Positions 4,401 to 10,968 of a stretch of 11,033 nt of DNA are shown here, piece after piece. The notes under the pieces are model-generated. The model had not been told where the DNA came from. It searched no databases and saw only the letters and a list, made by a program, of their open reading frames with translations. A program made the position numbers and the translations under genes. Numbering within the stretch: the stretch's first letter is position 1; each line of letters opens with the position of its first letter. Origin of the DNA: Nitrospirota bacterium (GTDB taxonomy: Bacteria > Nitrospirota > RBG-16-64-22 > JACRHK01); NCBI GenBank assembly GCA_016217625.1, contig JACRHK010000210.1:1-11033 (forward strand). Reading direction: 5' to 3'.

Positions 4401-7210
4401 AGACCAATGCCAAGGGGATCCTCTTTTGCGAGGGGAAGCCGCCGGTGAGCGGGAACCTTGTCCTTCAGGCCACACTTACGGGCGAGGACGGACGGGTGAG
4501 CGGAGCCCACCAGGAGGTCTGGGTGGCCGGGTCGGAAGAGTGGTGGTTCGATGTCCATGACAGCGATCGGATGGAGCTCCTGCCTGAGAAGCGGCGGTAT
4601 GAGCCGGGGGAGACGGCGCGGATCCAGGTGCGAATGCCGTTTAGGCAGGCGACGGCGTTAGTGACGGTGGAGCGGGGGGGTGTGCTGGTTGCTTCCGTGT
4701 TCCCGCTTTCAGGGAAGGAGCCGGCCATTACGGTCCCCGTCCTCGGCGATTACGCGCCCAATGTCTTTGTCTCTGTCCTGGTTGTCCGCGGCCGTGTGGG
4801 TGGCATACAGCCGACGGCACTGGTCGATCTGGGTCGGCCTGCGTTCAAGCTGGGTGTCACAGAGATCAGGGTCGGCTGGCGGGATCATGAACTCAAGGTC
4901 AAGGTCTCTGCGGACAGGCAAGTGTACAAAGTCCGGGAGAAAGCCAGGGTGAAGGTTGCCGTCAGGACAGCCGAGGGGAAAGCGCCCCCGGCCGGGAGCG
5001 AGGTCGCCCTGGCCGCCGTGGATGAGGGGTTGCTCGAGCTGTCCCCCAACAGGAGCTGGAACCTCCTGGAGGCGATGATGAGGCAGCGGGGGTACGGGGT
5101 GCGCACGGCCACGGCCCAGATGCAGGTGGTCGGCAAGCGGCACTACGGCCTCAAGGCCCTGCCGCAGGGAGGAGGCGGCGGCAGGCAGACGACGCGGGAG
5201 CTCTTCGACACGCTGCTCCTGTGGAAGGGGCGCGTTCCCCTGGATGCGCAAGGCGAGGCAGAGGTCGAAGTGCCTCTCAACGATTCGCTCACCAGCTTCC
5301 GGATCGTGGCCGTGGCCACAGGAGGTCTCCGCCTCTTCGGGACCGGTTCGACCACGATCCGGAGCACGCAGGACCTGATGGTCCTTCCGGGGATCGCGCC
5401 CCTTGTCAGGGAGGGTGACAGATTTTACTCGGAGGTGACGATCCGGAACGCGACAGACAGGAAGATGGACATCGAAGTCACCGGCCGCGTGGAGGGTTTA
5501 AAAGATTTGCTTGCGCCCCGGACGCTCTCCCTTTCAGCCGGTGAGGCCCGCGCGGTCCATTGGGAGCTGACTGCTCCATTCGGCGTCCGGACGTTGCGTT
5601 ACGAAATGGATGTGAAAGAGCGCGGGGGCGCCTCTGACCGCGTCCGTGTGACGCAGCAGGTTGTCCCGGCCGTGCCTGTCCGCACCTACCAGGCCACGCT
5701 CTTCCGCTGGGAAGGGGTGGCGCAGCAGCCCGTGGAGCGGCCCTCTGATGCGCTACCCGGACGGGGCGGCATCCAGGTCGCTTTCCGTCCTACGCTCCTT
5801 GAAGGGATGAGTGGCGTGCGGGAGTGGATGCGCCAGTACCCTTACACCTGCCTGGAGCAAAAGGTCTCCCAGGCCGTGGCCCTGAGGGATGAGCGGCTCT
5901 GGCGGGAGATCGCCGGTAAGCTTCCCACGTATCTGGACGCTGACGGCCTCCTCAAGTACTTCCCGAAGATGCTCTGGGGGAGCGAGGTCCTGACCTCCTA
6001 TGTGATGGCCGTCATCCATGAGGCAGGCTGGGCGATCCCCGACGAGGCGCTGGGGAGGATGGAGTCCGGGCTCAGGAAGTTCATTGAGGGGAAAATCGTC
6101 AGGAGATCCGAACTCCCCACGGCAGACCTCTCCATCCGGAAGATGATGGCGCTTGAGGCGCTTGCCCGCCACGGGAAGGCGGATCCCAAGCTCCTCTCAA
6201 GCCTCACGATCGAGCCGAACCTCTGGCCGACCTCGGCGGTCATGGACTGGTGGAGCGTGCTGCACAGAATGCCCGGCATCCCCATGCGGGAGGAGCGTCT
6301 GAAAGAAACGGAGCAGATCATCCGCTCCCGCCTGAACATGCAGGGGACGGTGATGGGGTTCTCCACCGAGCAGACCGACCACCTCTGGTGGATGATGGCC
6401 TCTCCGGATCAGAACGCTGTCCGGCTGATCCTCCATCTCGTTCATACCAACCAGTGGAAGGAGGACCTCCCGAGGCTCGTACGCGGGGCCATCGGCCGGC
6501 AGAAGCGGGGCGCCTGGGACCTCACCCTGGCCAATGCCTGGGGCGTGCTGGCCGTGGAGAAGTTCTCCCAGGCATTTGAGAAGACGCCGGTGACAGGCAC
6601 AAGCGCGGCCTCGCTGAAGGGAGCAGCCCAGCAGCTTGAGTGGTCCAAGGCGCCGAAAGGCAAGACGCTTGCTTTCCCCTGGCCTGAGCAGAGGGAGGAT
6701 CTGGTCGTGGATCATCAGGGGACGGGCCATCCGTGGGTCACGGTGCAGGCCCAGGCCGCGATCCCGCTGAAAACCTCGCTCTCCACAGGCTACCGGATCA
6801 CCAAGACGCTGATGCCCATTGAGCAGCGGGAGGAGGGCCGCTGGAGCCGCGGGGACATTGTGCGGGTACGGCTGGAGATCGAGGCCCAGGCCGACAGGAC
6901 CTGGGTGGTGGTAAGCGATCCTGTGCCCGCCGGCGCATCTCACCTGGGGACAGGCCTCGGCCGCGACTCCAGGATCTTGACTGGGGGAGAGACAGTGGAA
7001 GGCCGGGCCTGGCCGGCGTTTGAGGAGCGATCGTTCGAGGCGTTCCGGGCCTATTATCGCTATGTGCCCAAAGGCCGCTTCGTGGTCGAATACACGATCC
7101 GGCTCAACCAGAGCGGCAGGTTCCAGCTTCCGCCCACGCGCGTGGAGGCGCTCTATGCGCCCGAGATGTTCGGCGAGCTGCCGAATGCCCGGATGGAGGT
7201 GGAACCGTGA
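1448..7210 (+). CDS. Bacterial alpha-2-macroglobulin, thioester type (YfhM-like, MG2 family)
   Basis: A 1920-residue secreted protein expected to trap proteases in the periplasm: bait cleavage triggers collapse and covalent capture through a Cys-Gln thioester. Residues 1-26 are a Sec signal peptide (MRLTCWLAGFMLLL, then PPAPGWTG) without an obvious lipobox, unlike lipoprotein E. coli YfhM. In order come beta-sandwich domains; an MG2 signature near 642 (FDRSLFRAGETV); a further MG domain near 1037-1117 (RRYEPGETARIQV); AVDEG at 1190-1194; a likely bait segment about 1210-1247; the A2M signature near 1252-1288 (LLLWKGRVPLD, PLNDSLTSFRIVAVA); the thioester CLEQ at 1468-1471 in a helical domain; and C-terminal sandwiches. 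It is longer than YfhM (about 1650). ATG 1448 is preferred because AGGGGG lies 7 nt upstream; GTG 1412 has no ribosome-binding site, and ATG 1460 is an alternative. Its stop overlaps pbpC. Confidence 0.93.
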   Translation: MRSRMRLTCWLAGFMLLLPPAPGWTGEVSDPHVVQFAPQGTVKNIRQASARFSDPMVPLGDPRIADPFDIHCPEKGAGRWVDSRNWAYDFDRDLPAGVRCTFQLRDGLRSLAGKVLGGQREFAFSTGGPAIRSSIPRQGSEQIHEDQAFLLILDAEPTEASLLEHVSFTVEGIPERIGVRIFTGEEREAILKSHRFYLSRWTGKPVVILQARQRFPNTVKVNLVWGKGVASLSGVAAEKDQVLPFKVREPFLAKFHCEREHARAACIPVTPMEVKFTAPVPWEQARGIALVGPKGQRRQPEPDHEKEQFIQSVIFKGPFPESAAFEVRVPAGLTDDAGRALQNADRFPLQVKTEAFPPLAKFSARFGILEWKADPTLPVTLRNLEPEVMARVLRVEKENREGVMGKAKDLLDQVKGRIWRISPEQRTEILPWLRKVAMAKRDTSVFGPKPERAVKTVQLPKPHGAKAFEIVGIPLNEPGLYIVEMESLRLGSALLGKPRPMYVPTAALVTNLSVHFKWAKENSIAWVTTLDDGKPVAGAHVTVQDCEGKVLWQGESDTQGIAWIDRLPSSKDLPRCRYPTYDFTDYRQSAALHQLDGGLLVIAQTQDDLSFVHTSWDQGIEPWRFRLPGVSYRRPVIAHTVFDRSLFRAGETVHMKHLLRREALRGFSTVPEKDLPTHVVIQHAGSEEKFQFPVTWDAQGMAESAWSIPKEAKLGTYTVTPARMAKKPPSAPASRARGRSDDEWVVTSWSSGEFRVEEFRVPLMKAILRPPTDPLVAATGFPIDLSVQYLAGGGARNHPVTIRAQIRPRGAPAFEEYEGFVFSNGLISEGITRRGREEEEETEGEPDARKKPKIHQRRELVLDAAGTARTTITRLPSSATPQEVLVEMEFRDPNGETQTVSTRVPIWPADRLVGIRPEGWAASKDLLKAQVAVVDLSGKPVAGSPVRVDLFEQKTYSHRKRLVGGFYAYDHVMETRKAGELCAGETNAKGILFCEGKPPVSGNLVLQATLTGEDGRVSGAHQEVWVAGSEEWWFDVHDSDRMELLPEKRRYEPGETARIQVRMPFRQATALVTVERGGVLVASVFPLSGKEPAITVPVLGDYAPNVFVSVLVVRGRVGGIQPTALVDLGRPAFKLGVTEIRVGWRDHELKVKVSADRQVYKVREKARVKVAVRTAEGKAPPAGSEVALAAVDEGLLELSPNRSWNLLEAMMRQRGYGVRTATAQMQVVGKRHYGLKALPQGGGGGRQTTRELFDTLLLWKGRVPLDAQGEAEVEVPLNDSLTSFRIVAVATGGLRLFGTGSTTIRSTQDLMVLPGIAPLVREGDRFYSEVTIRNATDRKMDIEVTGRVEGLKDLLAPRTLSLSAGEARAVHWELTAPFGVRTLRYEMDVKERGGASDRVRVTQQVVPAVPVRTYQATLFRWEGVAQQPVERPSDALPGRGGIQVAFRPTLLEGMSGVREWMRQYPYTCLEQKVSQAVALRDERLWREIAGKLPTYLDADGLLKYFPKMLWGSEVLTSYVMAVIHEAGWAIPDEALGRMESGLRKFIEGKIVRRSELPTADLSIRKMMALEALARHGKADPKLLSSLTIEPNLWPTSAVMDWWSVLHRMPGIPMREERLKETEQIIRSRLNMQGTVMGFSTEQTDHLWWMMASPDQNAVRLILHLVHTNQWKEDLPRLVRGAIGRQKRGAWDLTLANAWGVLAVEKFSQAFEKTPVTGTSAASLKGAAQQLEWSKAPKGKTLAFPWPEQREDLVVDHQGTGHPWVTVQAQAAIPLKTSLSTGYRITKTLMPIEQREEGRWSRGDIVRVRLEIEAQADRTWVVVSDPVPAGASHLGTGLGRDSRILTGGETVEGRAWPAFEERSFEAFRAYYRYVPKGRFVVEYTIRLNQSGRFQLPPTRVEALYAPEMFGELPNARMEVEP

Positions 7211-9291
7211 TCATTCTTTTGGGAAGCGTCTTCCTCTTGCTGGCTGTCATGCGGCCTGCCCCGGAGGTCTCCGTCCCTTCATTCGCGGAGGTTCGGTCCG
7301 GCTTTCAACCCTCGGACATTCAGGTGCTGGACCGTAGTGGGGAGATCATCCACGAGATACGGATCGATCCCAGCAGGCGGCGGCTACAGTGGACGCCGCT
7401 CAGCGAGGTCTCCCCAGCGCTTCAGGCCGCTGTCCTCGCTTCTGAAGACAGGCGGTTCTACCAGCATGGCGGCGTGGACGGATTCTCACTTGCCTCGGCC
7501 GCATATCGGCGATTGACTGACGGGCAGTTGCGAGGAGGCAGCACGATTACGATGCAGCTTGCCGGCATGCTCCATGAGAATCTCAAGAGAAGCGGCTCTC
7601 CCAGGACGCTGAGCCAGAAATGGCGGCAGATGAAGCTGGCCTGGGCCATTGAGGCCATGTGGTCCAAGGCGGAGATCCTGGAAGCGTATTTGAATAGGGT
7701 GACATTTCGCGGCGAGCTGCAGGGCATGGGGGCGGCGTCCCATGTCCTGTTCGGGAAGCTCCCCCACGGGCTGACAGATGCCGAGGCGGCAGTCATGGCC
7801 GCGCTCATCCGTTCGCCCAATGCGGGCCGCGAAGCCGTGACCCGGAGGGCCGGGGGATTGACTCTCGCCGGCGGGGCGCTGGATGCTGCCGTGTCTCAGG
7901 CGCTGGAGGCTCCGTCCGGCACCGGCCCGCGCGCGACCCTGGCGCCGCATGCAGCCTACCGGGTGCTCCGGAACGCCCAGGATGCTCACGGTGGTGGATC
8001 TCCAATTCGCACAACATTGGATGGCGCGCTTCAGCGGATGGCGTCGGAGACGCTTCAAAGGCATCTTCTCGCGCTCCGCGATCAGCGGGTGCAGGACGGA
8101 GCAATACTCGTCGTGGACAATGCGACCGGAGATGTTCTGGCCTATGTGGGAGGAAGCGGTAAACTCTCCAGCGCGCGCTATGTGGACGGGGTGCAAGCCA
8201 GGCGGCAGGCCGGTTCGATCCTGAAACCCTTTCTTTACGGCCTGGCTCTGGAGCAGAGGCTTCTCACTACGGCCTCTCTCCTTGAAGATCGGCCGCTTGA
8301 GATTTCCACTGTGCGCGGCCTCTACCGGCCAAAAAACTATGACGAACAGTTCCAGGGGCTTGTCACGGTACGCACGGCGCTGGCTTCCTCCCTCAACATC
8401 CCGGCCGTGAGGACGCTGGAGCTGGCCGGCGCCGAAACTTTTGTCCAGCAGCTCCGGCGCCTGGGGTTTGAAGGGGTAAGGGAGTCGGGAGAATATTACG
8501 GCCCTGCCCTGGCATTAGGTTCTGCCGATGTGAGCTTATGGGAGCTTGTCCATGCCTACCGGACACTGGCCAACGGCGGGGTGTGGAGCCCGCTTCGCAT
8601 GGCGCCGGGAGAACCGCGGGCAGACACGCGTCGTCTGTATTCGCGCGAGGCAGCGTTCCTCATCTCCAGTATCCTCTCGGACAGGGAAAGCCGGATGACT
8701 ACGTTCGGCCTGGAGAACCCGCTGGCCAAACGATTCTGGTGCTCGGTGAAGACCGGCACCAGCAAGGAGATGCGGGACAACTGGTGCGTCGGCTACTCCG
8801 GGCGGTACACGGTCGGCGTCTGGGTGGGGAACTTCTCGGGCGAGCCGATGCGGGATGTGAGCGGCATCAGCGGCGCCGCGCCAGTCTGGATGGAGGTGAT
8901 GGTCCGGCTGCATAGGAGCACACCCAGTCGTCAACCGGATCCCCCTGCCGGCGTGGTGGCGCGTTCAGTTGCCGGAGGAGCGGAATGGTTCATTCGGGGG
9001 ACGGAGCCTGCCGGATACGCGCAGGCACATACCGGAACGATACCGCGCATCATCGCACCGGTTGCGGGGACCGTGATCGCGCTGGACCCGGACGTTCCTT
9101 CATCACGGCAGCGGATGGTTTTTGAGGCAAGAGATGGCGCGGGACTCCGGTGGGTCATGAATGGAACGGATCTGGGGTCTGTCTCTGCGATCACCCTGTG
9201 GGAGCCGGAGCCAGGCAGGCATGCCCTGGCGCTTGTGGATGAGGCGCAGCATATTCATGATGCTGTCCACTTTGAAGTCCGGGGGAGATGA
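7207..9291 (+). CDS. pbpC: Penicillin-binding protein 1C (bifunctional transglycosylase/transpeptidase)
   Basis: A 694-residue inner-membrane protein that polymerises and may cross-link peptidoglycan in the periplasm. Residues 2-15 (IILLGSVFLLLAVM) are the membrane anchor, with almost no cytoplasmic tail. The GT51 domain shows SEDRRFYQHGGVD (catalytic E80), RGGSTITMQLA (109-119), RTLSQKWRQMKLAWAIE and ILEAYLN (157-163). The transpeptidase domain has SILK (nucleophile S337, K340), SLN (395-397) and KTGT (515-518). Residues about 610-690 match the C-terminal domain typical of the 1C class. All catalytic motifs are intact. GTG 7207 overlaps the macroglobulin TGA by 4 nt (GTGA), implying translational coupling and co-expression, as in the E. 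coli yfhM-pbpC pair. It is somewhat shorter than E. coli PbpC (about 770). No clear terminator follows in the 24 bp before the convergent gene. Confidence 0.95.
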   Translation: MIILLGSVFLLLAVMRPAPEVSVPSFAEVRSGFQPSDIQVLDRSGEIIHEIRIDPSRRRLQWTPLSEVSPALQAAVLASEDRRFYQHGGVDGFSLASAAYRRLTDGQLRGGSTITMQLAGMLHENLKRSGSPRTLSQKWRQMKLAWAIEAMWSKAEILEAYLNRVTFRGELQGMGAASHVLFGKLPHGLTDAEAAVMAALIRSPNAGREAVTRRAGGLTLAGGALDAAVSQALEAPSGTGPRATLAPHAAYRVLRNAQDAHGGGSPIRTTLDGALQRMASETLQRHLLALRDQRVQDGAILVVDNATGDVLAYVGGSGKLSSARYVDGVQARRQAGSILKPFLYGLALEQRLLTTASLLEDRPLEISTVRGLYRPKNYDEQFQGLVTVRTALASSLNIPAVRTLELAGAETFVQQLRRLGFEGVRESGEYYGPALALGSADVSLWELVHAYRTLANGGVWSPLRMAPGEPRADTRRLYSREAAFLISSILSDRESRMTTFGLENPLAKRFWCSVKTGTSKEMRDNWCVGYSGRYTVGVWVGNFSGEPMRDVSGISGAAPVWMEVMVRLHRSTPSRQPDPPAGVVARSVAGGAEWFIRGTEPAGYAQAHTGTIPRIIAPVAGTVIALDPDVPSSRQRMVFEARDGAGLRWVMNGTDLGSVSAITLWEPEPGRHALALVDEAQHIHDAVHFEVRGR

Positions 9292-9315
9292 AGCAAGAAG
9301 CAGGCTATAGATTGT

Positions 9316-10179
9316 TCAACGCTTTTCCATCGCCCACGTCAGCGCTCCGGTATTAAAGGCCGCTCCCGCGCGGCCCTTGCGGTCGAGGACGACAATTCCT
9401 CCGGTCCCCTGCCCCACGCGCTTCAGGCGCTGGATCGCCCGGCTGGCAGCTTGCTGTGGGGTCATTCCTTCTTCTACGTAGCGCACGGCTTCACGGGTGA
9501 GCGTGCTCCGGATGATCGCCTCTCCCTCGCCCGTGGCGGATGCGGCGGCAACACGGCTGCAATAGGTCCCCGCGCCGATGACCGGCGTATCTCCTACGCG
9601 GCCGGGCAGGGCAGGGAAGATGCCGCCCGTCGAGGTCGCCGCAGCCAGGCGGCCCTTCGCATCCAGGGCCACGGCCCCCACCGTGCCGTGGGAGCGTTCC
9701 GCGGCTTGTCGGCGATGGTCTGCTTTCCACTCGCGCCACTGACGGATCCGCTCCGGCGTCCTGAGATCGCTCTTCTCGAACCCGTGGGACAACGCCCAAG
9801 CGAGGGCCTTCTCCCCGGCCAGCAGAACATGCGGCGTCTCCTCCATGACCTTGCGCGCGAGGGTGATGGGGTGGAGAATGTCCGGCACGGCGCAGACGGC
9901 GCCGCACCGGCCGTCCGAGAGCATGATCGCCGCGTCTTCCCGCGCCTTTCCGTCCAACTGGAGCACGCTTCCCAGGCCGGCGTTGAAGAGGGGATGCTCT
10001 TCCAGAACGCGCACGGCTGCCTCGACGGCGTCGAGGGGCGTGGCGCATTGAAGACCAATCCGGCAAGATTCCTTGCAGACCCTTTGCCGCTCGGCCTCGC
10101 GGGGATGCCGTTTCCCCGCGCCGCCTTGGACGATGATGACACGGATAGCGTTTCGGGATGAAGCTCGGGGATGACTCAT
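9316..10179 (-). CDS. Plant-type L-asparaginase / isoaspartyl peptidase (Ntn hydrolase)
   Basis: A 287-residue precursor of the family that hydrolyses beta-aspartyl dipeptides and asparagine after cleaving itself into alpha and beta chains. The scissile bond is Gly165-Thr166 in SHGTVGAVALD, with T166 as the new N-terminal nucleophile. Other active-site residues align with E. coli IaaA: N66 (LFNAGLGS), T184 and G186 (STGG), R194 and D197 (PGRVGDTPVIGAG), T216-G217 (ATGEGE). VQGGAG near residue 17 is the typical first strand. No signal peptide is seen, so it is probably cytoplasmic, involved in recycling isoaspartyl peptides from damaged proteins. It is shorter than IaaA (about 320), mainly at the N-terminus. 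The ATG has no recognisable Shine-Dalgarno and follows the RelE-like toxin stop by 9 nt, in the same frame, suggesting translational coupling. It converges on pbpC. Confidence 0.92.
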   Translation of the reverse strand: MSHPRASSRNAIRVIIVQGGAGKRHPREAERQRVCKESCRIGLQCATPLDAVEAAVRVLEEHPLFNAGLGSVLQLDGKAREDAAIMLSDGRCGAVCAVPDILHPITLARKVMEETPHVLLAGEKALAWALSHGFEKSDLRTPERIRQWREWKADHRRQAAERSHGTVGAVALDAKGRLAAATSTGGIFPALPGRVGDTPVIGAGTYCSRVAAASATGEGEAIIRSTLTREAVRYVEEGMTPQQAASRAIQRLKRVGQGTGGIVVLDRKGRAGAAFNTGALTWAMEKR

Positions 10180-10188
10180 AGTCGTTCG

Positions 10189-10503
10189 TCAGAGCCGGTA
10201 AGCCGAATCGTGGTCGGGATGGAGCGACAGAAAACGGAGATAGGGTCCTTCGTGATACGCGAGTGCGCGGATCTTCTCGCTGAGACGAATGGAGTAAATC
10301 ACCTCCCCCTTGGGACCTTGGAGGTGATGGACGGCCTCCCAACGGAGGCCCTTGTGGGTGTAAAGGGCATTCCAATCCAGTTTCTGAATGCGGAAGAGAG
10401 CTTGGGCAACCCGGCGCAACTCGGCCGCATCCAGCCGGAGGAACACGTCCAGAAACTCCGGGTTGTTGAGGTCCAGAAGTATTCGGCTACTTGGGGCGGC
10501 CAC
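10189..10503 (-). CDS. RelE/ParE-superfamily toxin
   Basis: A 104-residue basic protein whose second half has the RelE/ParE strand pattern: GLRWEAVHHLQGPKGEVIYS, then a core strand SIRLSEKIRALAYHEG and a final strand LRFLSLHPDHDSAY. The R/K-containing strand followed by a C-terminal H-D-H-D-x-A-Y motif is typical of this ribosome-dependent mRNase or gyrase-poison fold. Which activity applies cannot be read from the sequence. The GTG start at 10503 lies inside the upstream antitoxin gene (17-nt overlap), the classical arrangement of a toxin following its antitoxin. The gene ends in TGA at 10191-10189, after which the isoaspartyl peptidase starts 9 nt later in the same frame. The superfamily call rests on pattern and context. 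The N-terminal 45 residues are not diagnostic. Confidence 0.62.
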   Translation of the reverse strand: MAAPSSRILLDLNNPEFLDVFLRLDAAELRRVAQALFRIQKLDWNALYTHKGLRWEAVHHLQGPKGEVIYSIRLSEKIRALAYHEGPYLRFLSLHPDHDSAYRL

Positions 10504-10759
10504 GCTTGCCGGCCTTAGCCAGAAGGACTCTCATGCTGCTCTTGCGGGGGGGGTGTTTGGCGGCCCATTCCAGGGCGCGCGCGATCCTGGAACGATGGGG
10601 CTCCTGAAGCGTCCAGAGCTGGCTTTCCGGCACCACCGCAGCCGGCATCAGCACGATCGTGCCATCAGCGCGATGTTCCAAGCGAAGGATTTTCCCGGCA
10701 TAGCGCTTGCCGACTGAGACCTGACCGCTTTTGCCGACCTGTTTCAATTCGACGCGCAT
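10487..10759 (-). CDS. AbrB-like antitoxin paired with the RelE-like toxin
   Basis: A 90-residue protein. Residues 1-42 (MRVELKQVGKSGQVSVGKRY, then AGKILRLEHRADGTIVLMPA) show a KSGQ-V-S-G pattern and closing strand like the AbrB/SpoVT DNA-binding fold, though more divergent than VapB at 146. The rest, including PHRSRIARALEWAAKHPP and a Lys/Arg-rich end, is a predicted toxin-binding tail. ATG 10759 is chosen over an in-frame TTG at 10771 because GGGAGG (complement of 10764-10769) precedes it by 4 nt. It overlaps the toxin start by 17 nt. It probably represses its own promoter through the 8-bp repeats just upstream. A run of eight Cs on the coding strand (10546-10553) encodes His-Pro-Pro-Arg and is a possible slippage site. 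Confidence 0.68.
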   Translation of the reverse strand: MRVELKQVGKSGQVSVGKRYAGKILRLEHRADGTIVLMPAAVVPESQLWTLQEPHRSRIARALEWAAKHPPRKSSMRVLLAKAGKRGRPK

Positions 10760-10773
10760 AGGGCCTCCCAAAT

Positions 10774-10805
10774 ATCATGAGATCATGCGTTCATGCTATC
10801 ATAAC
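10774..10805. repeat. Four 8-bp tandem repeats, likely operator of the second toxin-antitoxin operon
   Basis: Four consecutive units, read on the plus strand, are ATCATGAG (10774), ATCATGCG (10782), TTCATGCT (10790) and ATCATAAC (10798). The core ATCATG recurs at an exact 8-bp period, with the last unit most degenerate. They fill the space between the antitoxin's Shine-Dalgarno and the putative -10 box, where an autorepressor should sit. Binding by the antitoxin is inference. Confidence 0.65.
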
Positions 10806-10821
10806 AAGCGGTGAGAGTCAA
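10793..10821 (-). promoter_or_regulatory. Candidate sigma70 promoter for antitoxin-toxin-isoaspartyl peptidase
   Basis: On the minus strand TTGACT (complement of 10816-10821, 5 of 6 consensus bases) is followed after 17 nt by TAGCAT (complement of 10793-10798, 4 of 6). The -10 lies within the third and fourth 8-bp repeats, so a bound repressor would block polymerase. TATGAT closer to the -35 is a better hexamer but has only a 12-nt spacer. Confidence 0.5.
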
Positions 10822-10881
10822 CTGCCAAGGCTTGCCGTGAGCCCCAGTTTTGTTCCCTCCTCCTTAGTTCTCTCCATAAAC

Positions 10882-10906
10882 TCCTCCCCACACGGGCGGG
10901 GGAGGA
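10882..10906 (-). terminator. Weak hairpin downstream of the trpE/pabB-like gene end
   Basis: TCCTCCCC (10882-10889) pairs perfectly with GGGGAGGA (10899-10906) around a 9-nt loop. It lies about 65-85 nt past the stop of the leftward gene ending at 10969. On the minus strand it is followed only by GTTTATGG, not a real T tract, so intrinsic termination is doubtful. Confidence 0.22.
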
Positions 10907-10908
10907 AA

Positions 10909-10956
10909 GAGGAGGGGGGATTTTTGAGGAGGGGGGACTTTTATAGGAGGGAGGGA
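10909..10956. repeat. Purine-rich G-tract direct repeats
   Basis: GAGGAGGGGGGA occurs at 10909-10920 and 10926-10937, separated by TTTTT. A third, decayed copy AGGAGGGAGGGA (10945-10956) follows after CTTTTAT. The strand is almost purely purine outside the T-rich spacers and has several G-runs that could form a quadruplex. With 10806-10908 it makes up the non-coding gap between the second toxin-antitoxin operon and the gene ending at 10969; no gene is seen there. Confidence 0.6.
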
Positions 10957-10968
10957 AGGGTGTGGGCG

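Noticed and set aside
6197..6943. 248-codon minus-strand frame opposite the thioester and C-terminal region
   Set aside because: It is a compositional shadow of the macroglobulin; its translation is His/Gly/Pro/Leu-rich low-complexity sequence with no motifs.
9292..9315. Bidirectional terminator between pbpC and the isoaspartyl peptidase
   Set aside because: The 24-bp gap has no inverted repeat and no T run on either strand.
9451..10161. 236-codon plus-strand frame opposite the isoaspartyl peptidase
   Set aside because: The minus strand contains every active-site residue of the Ntn hydrolase family at correct spacing, so the plus-strand frame is a shadow.
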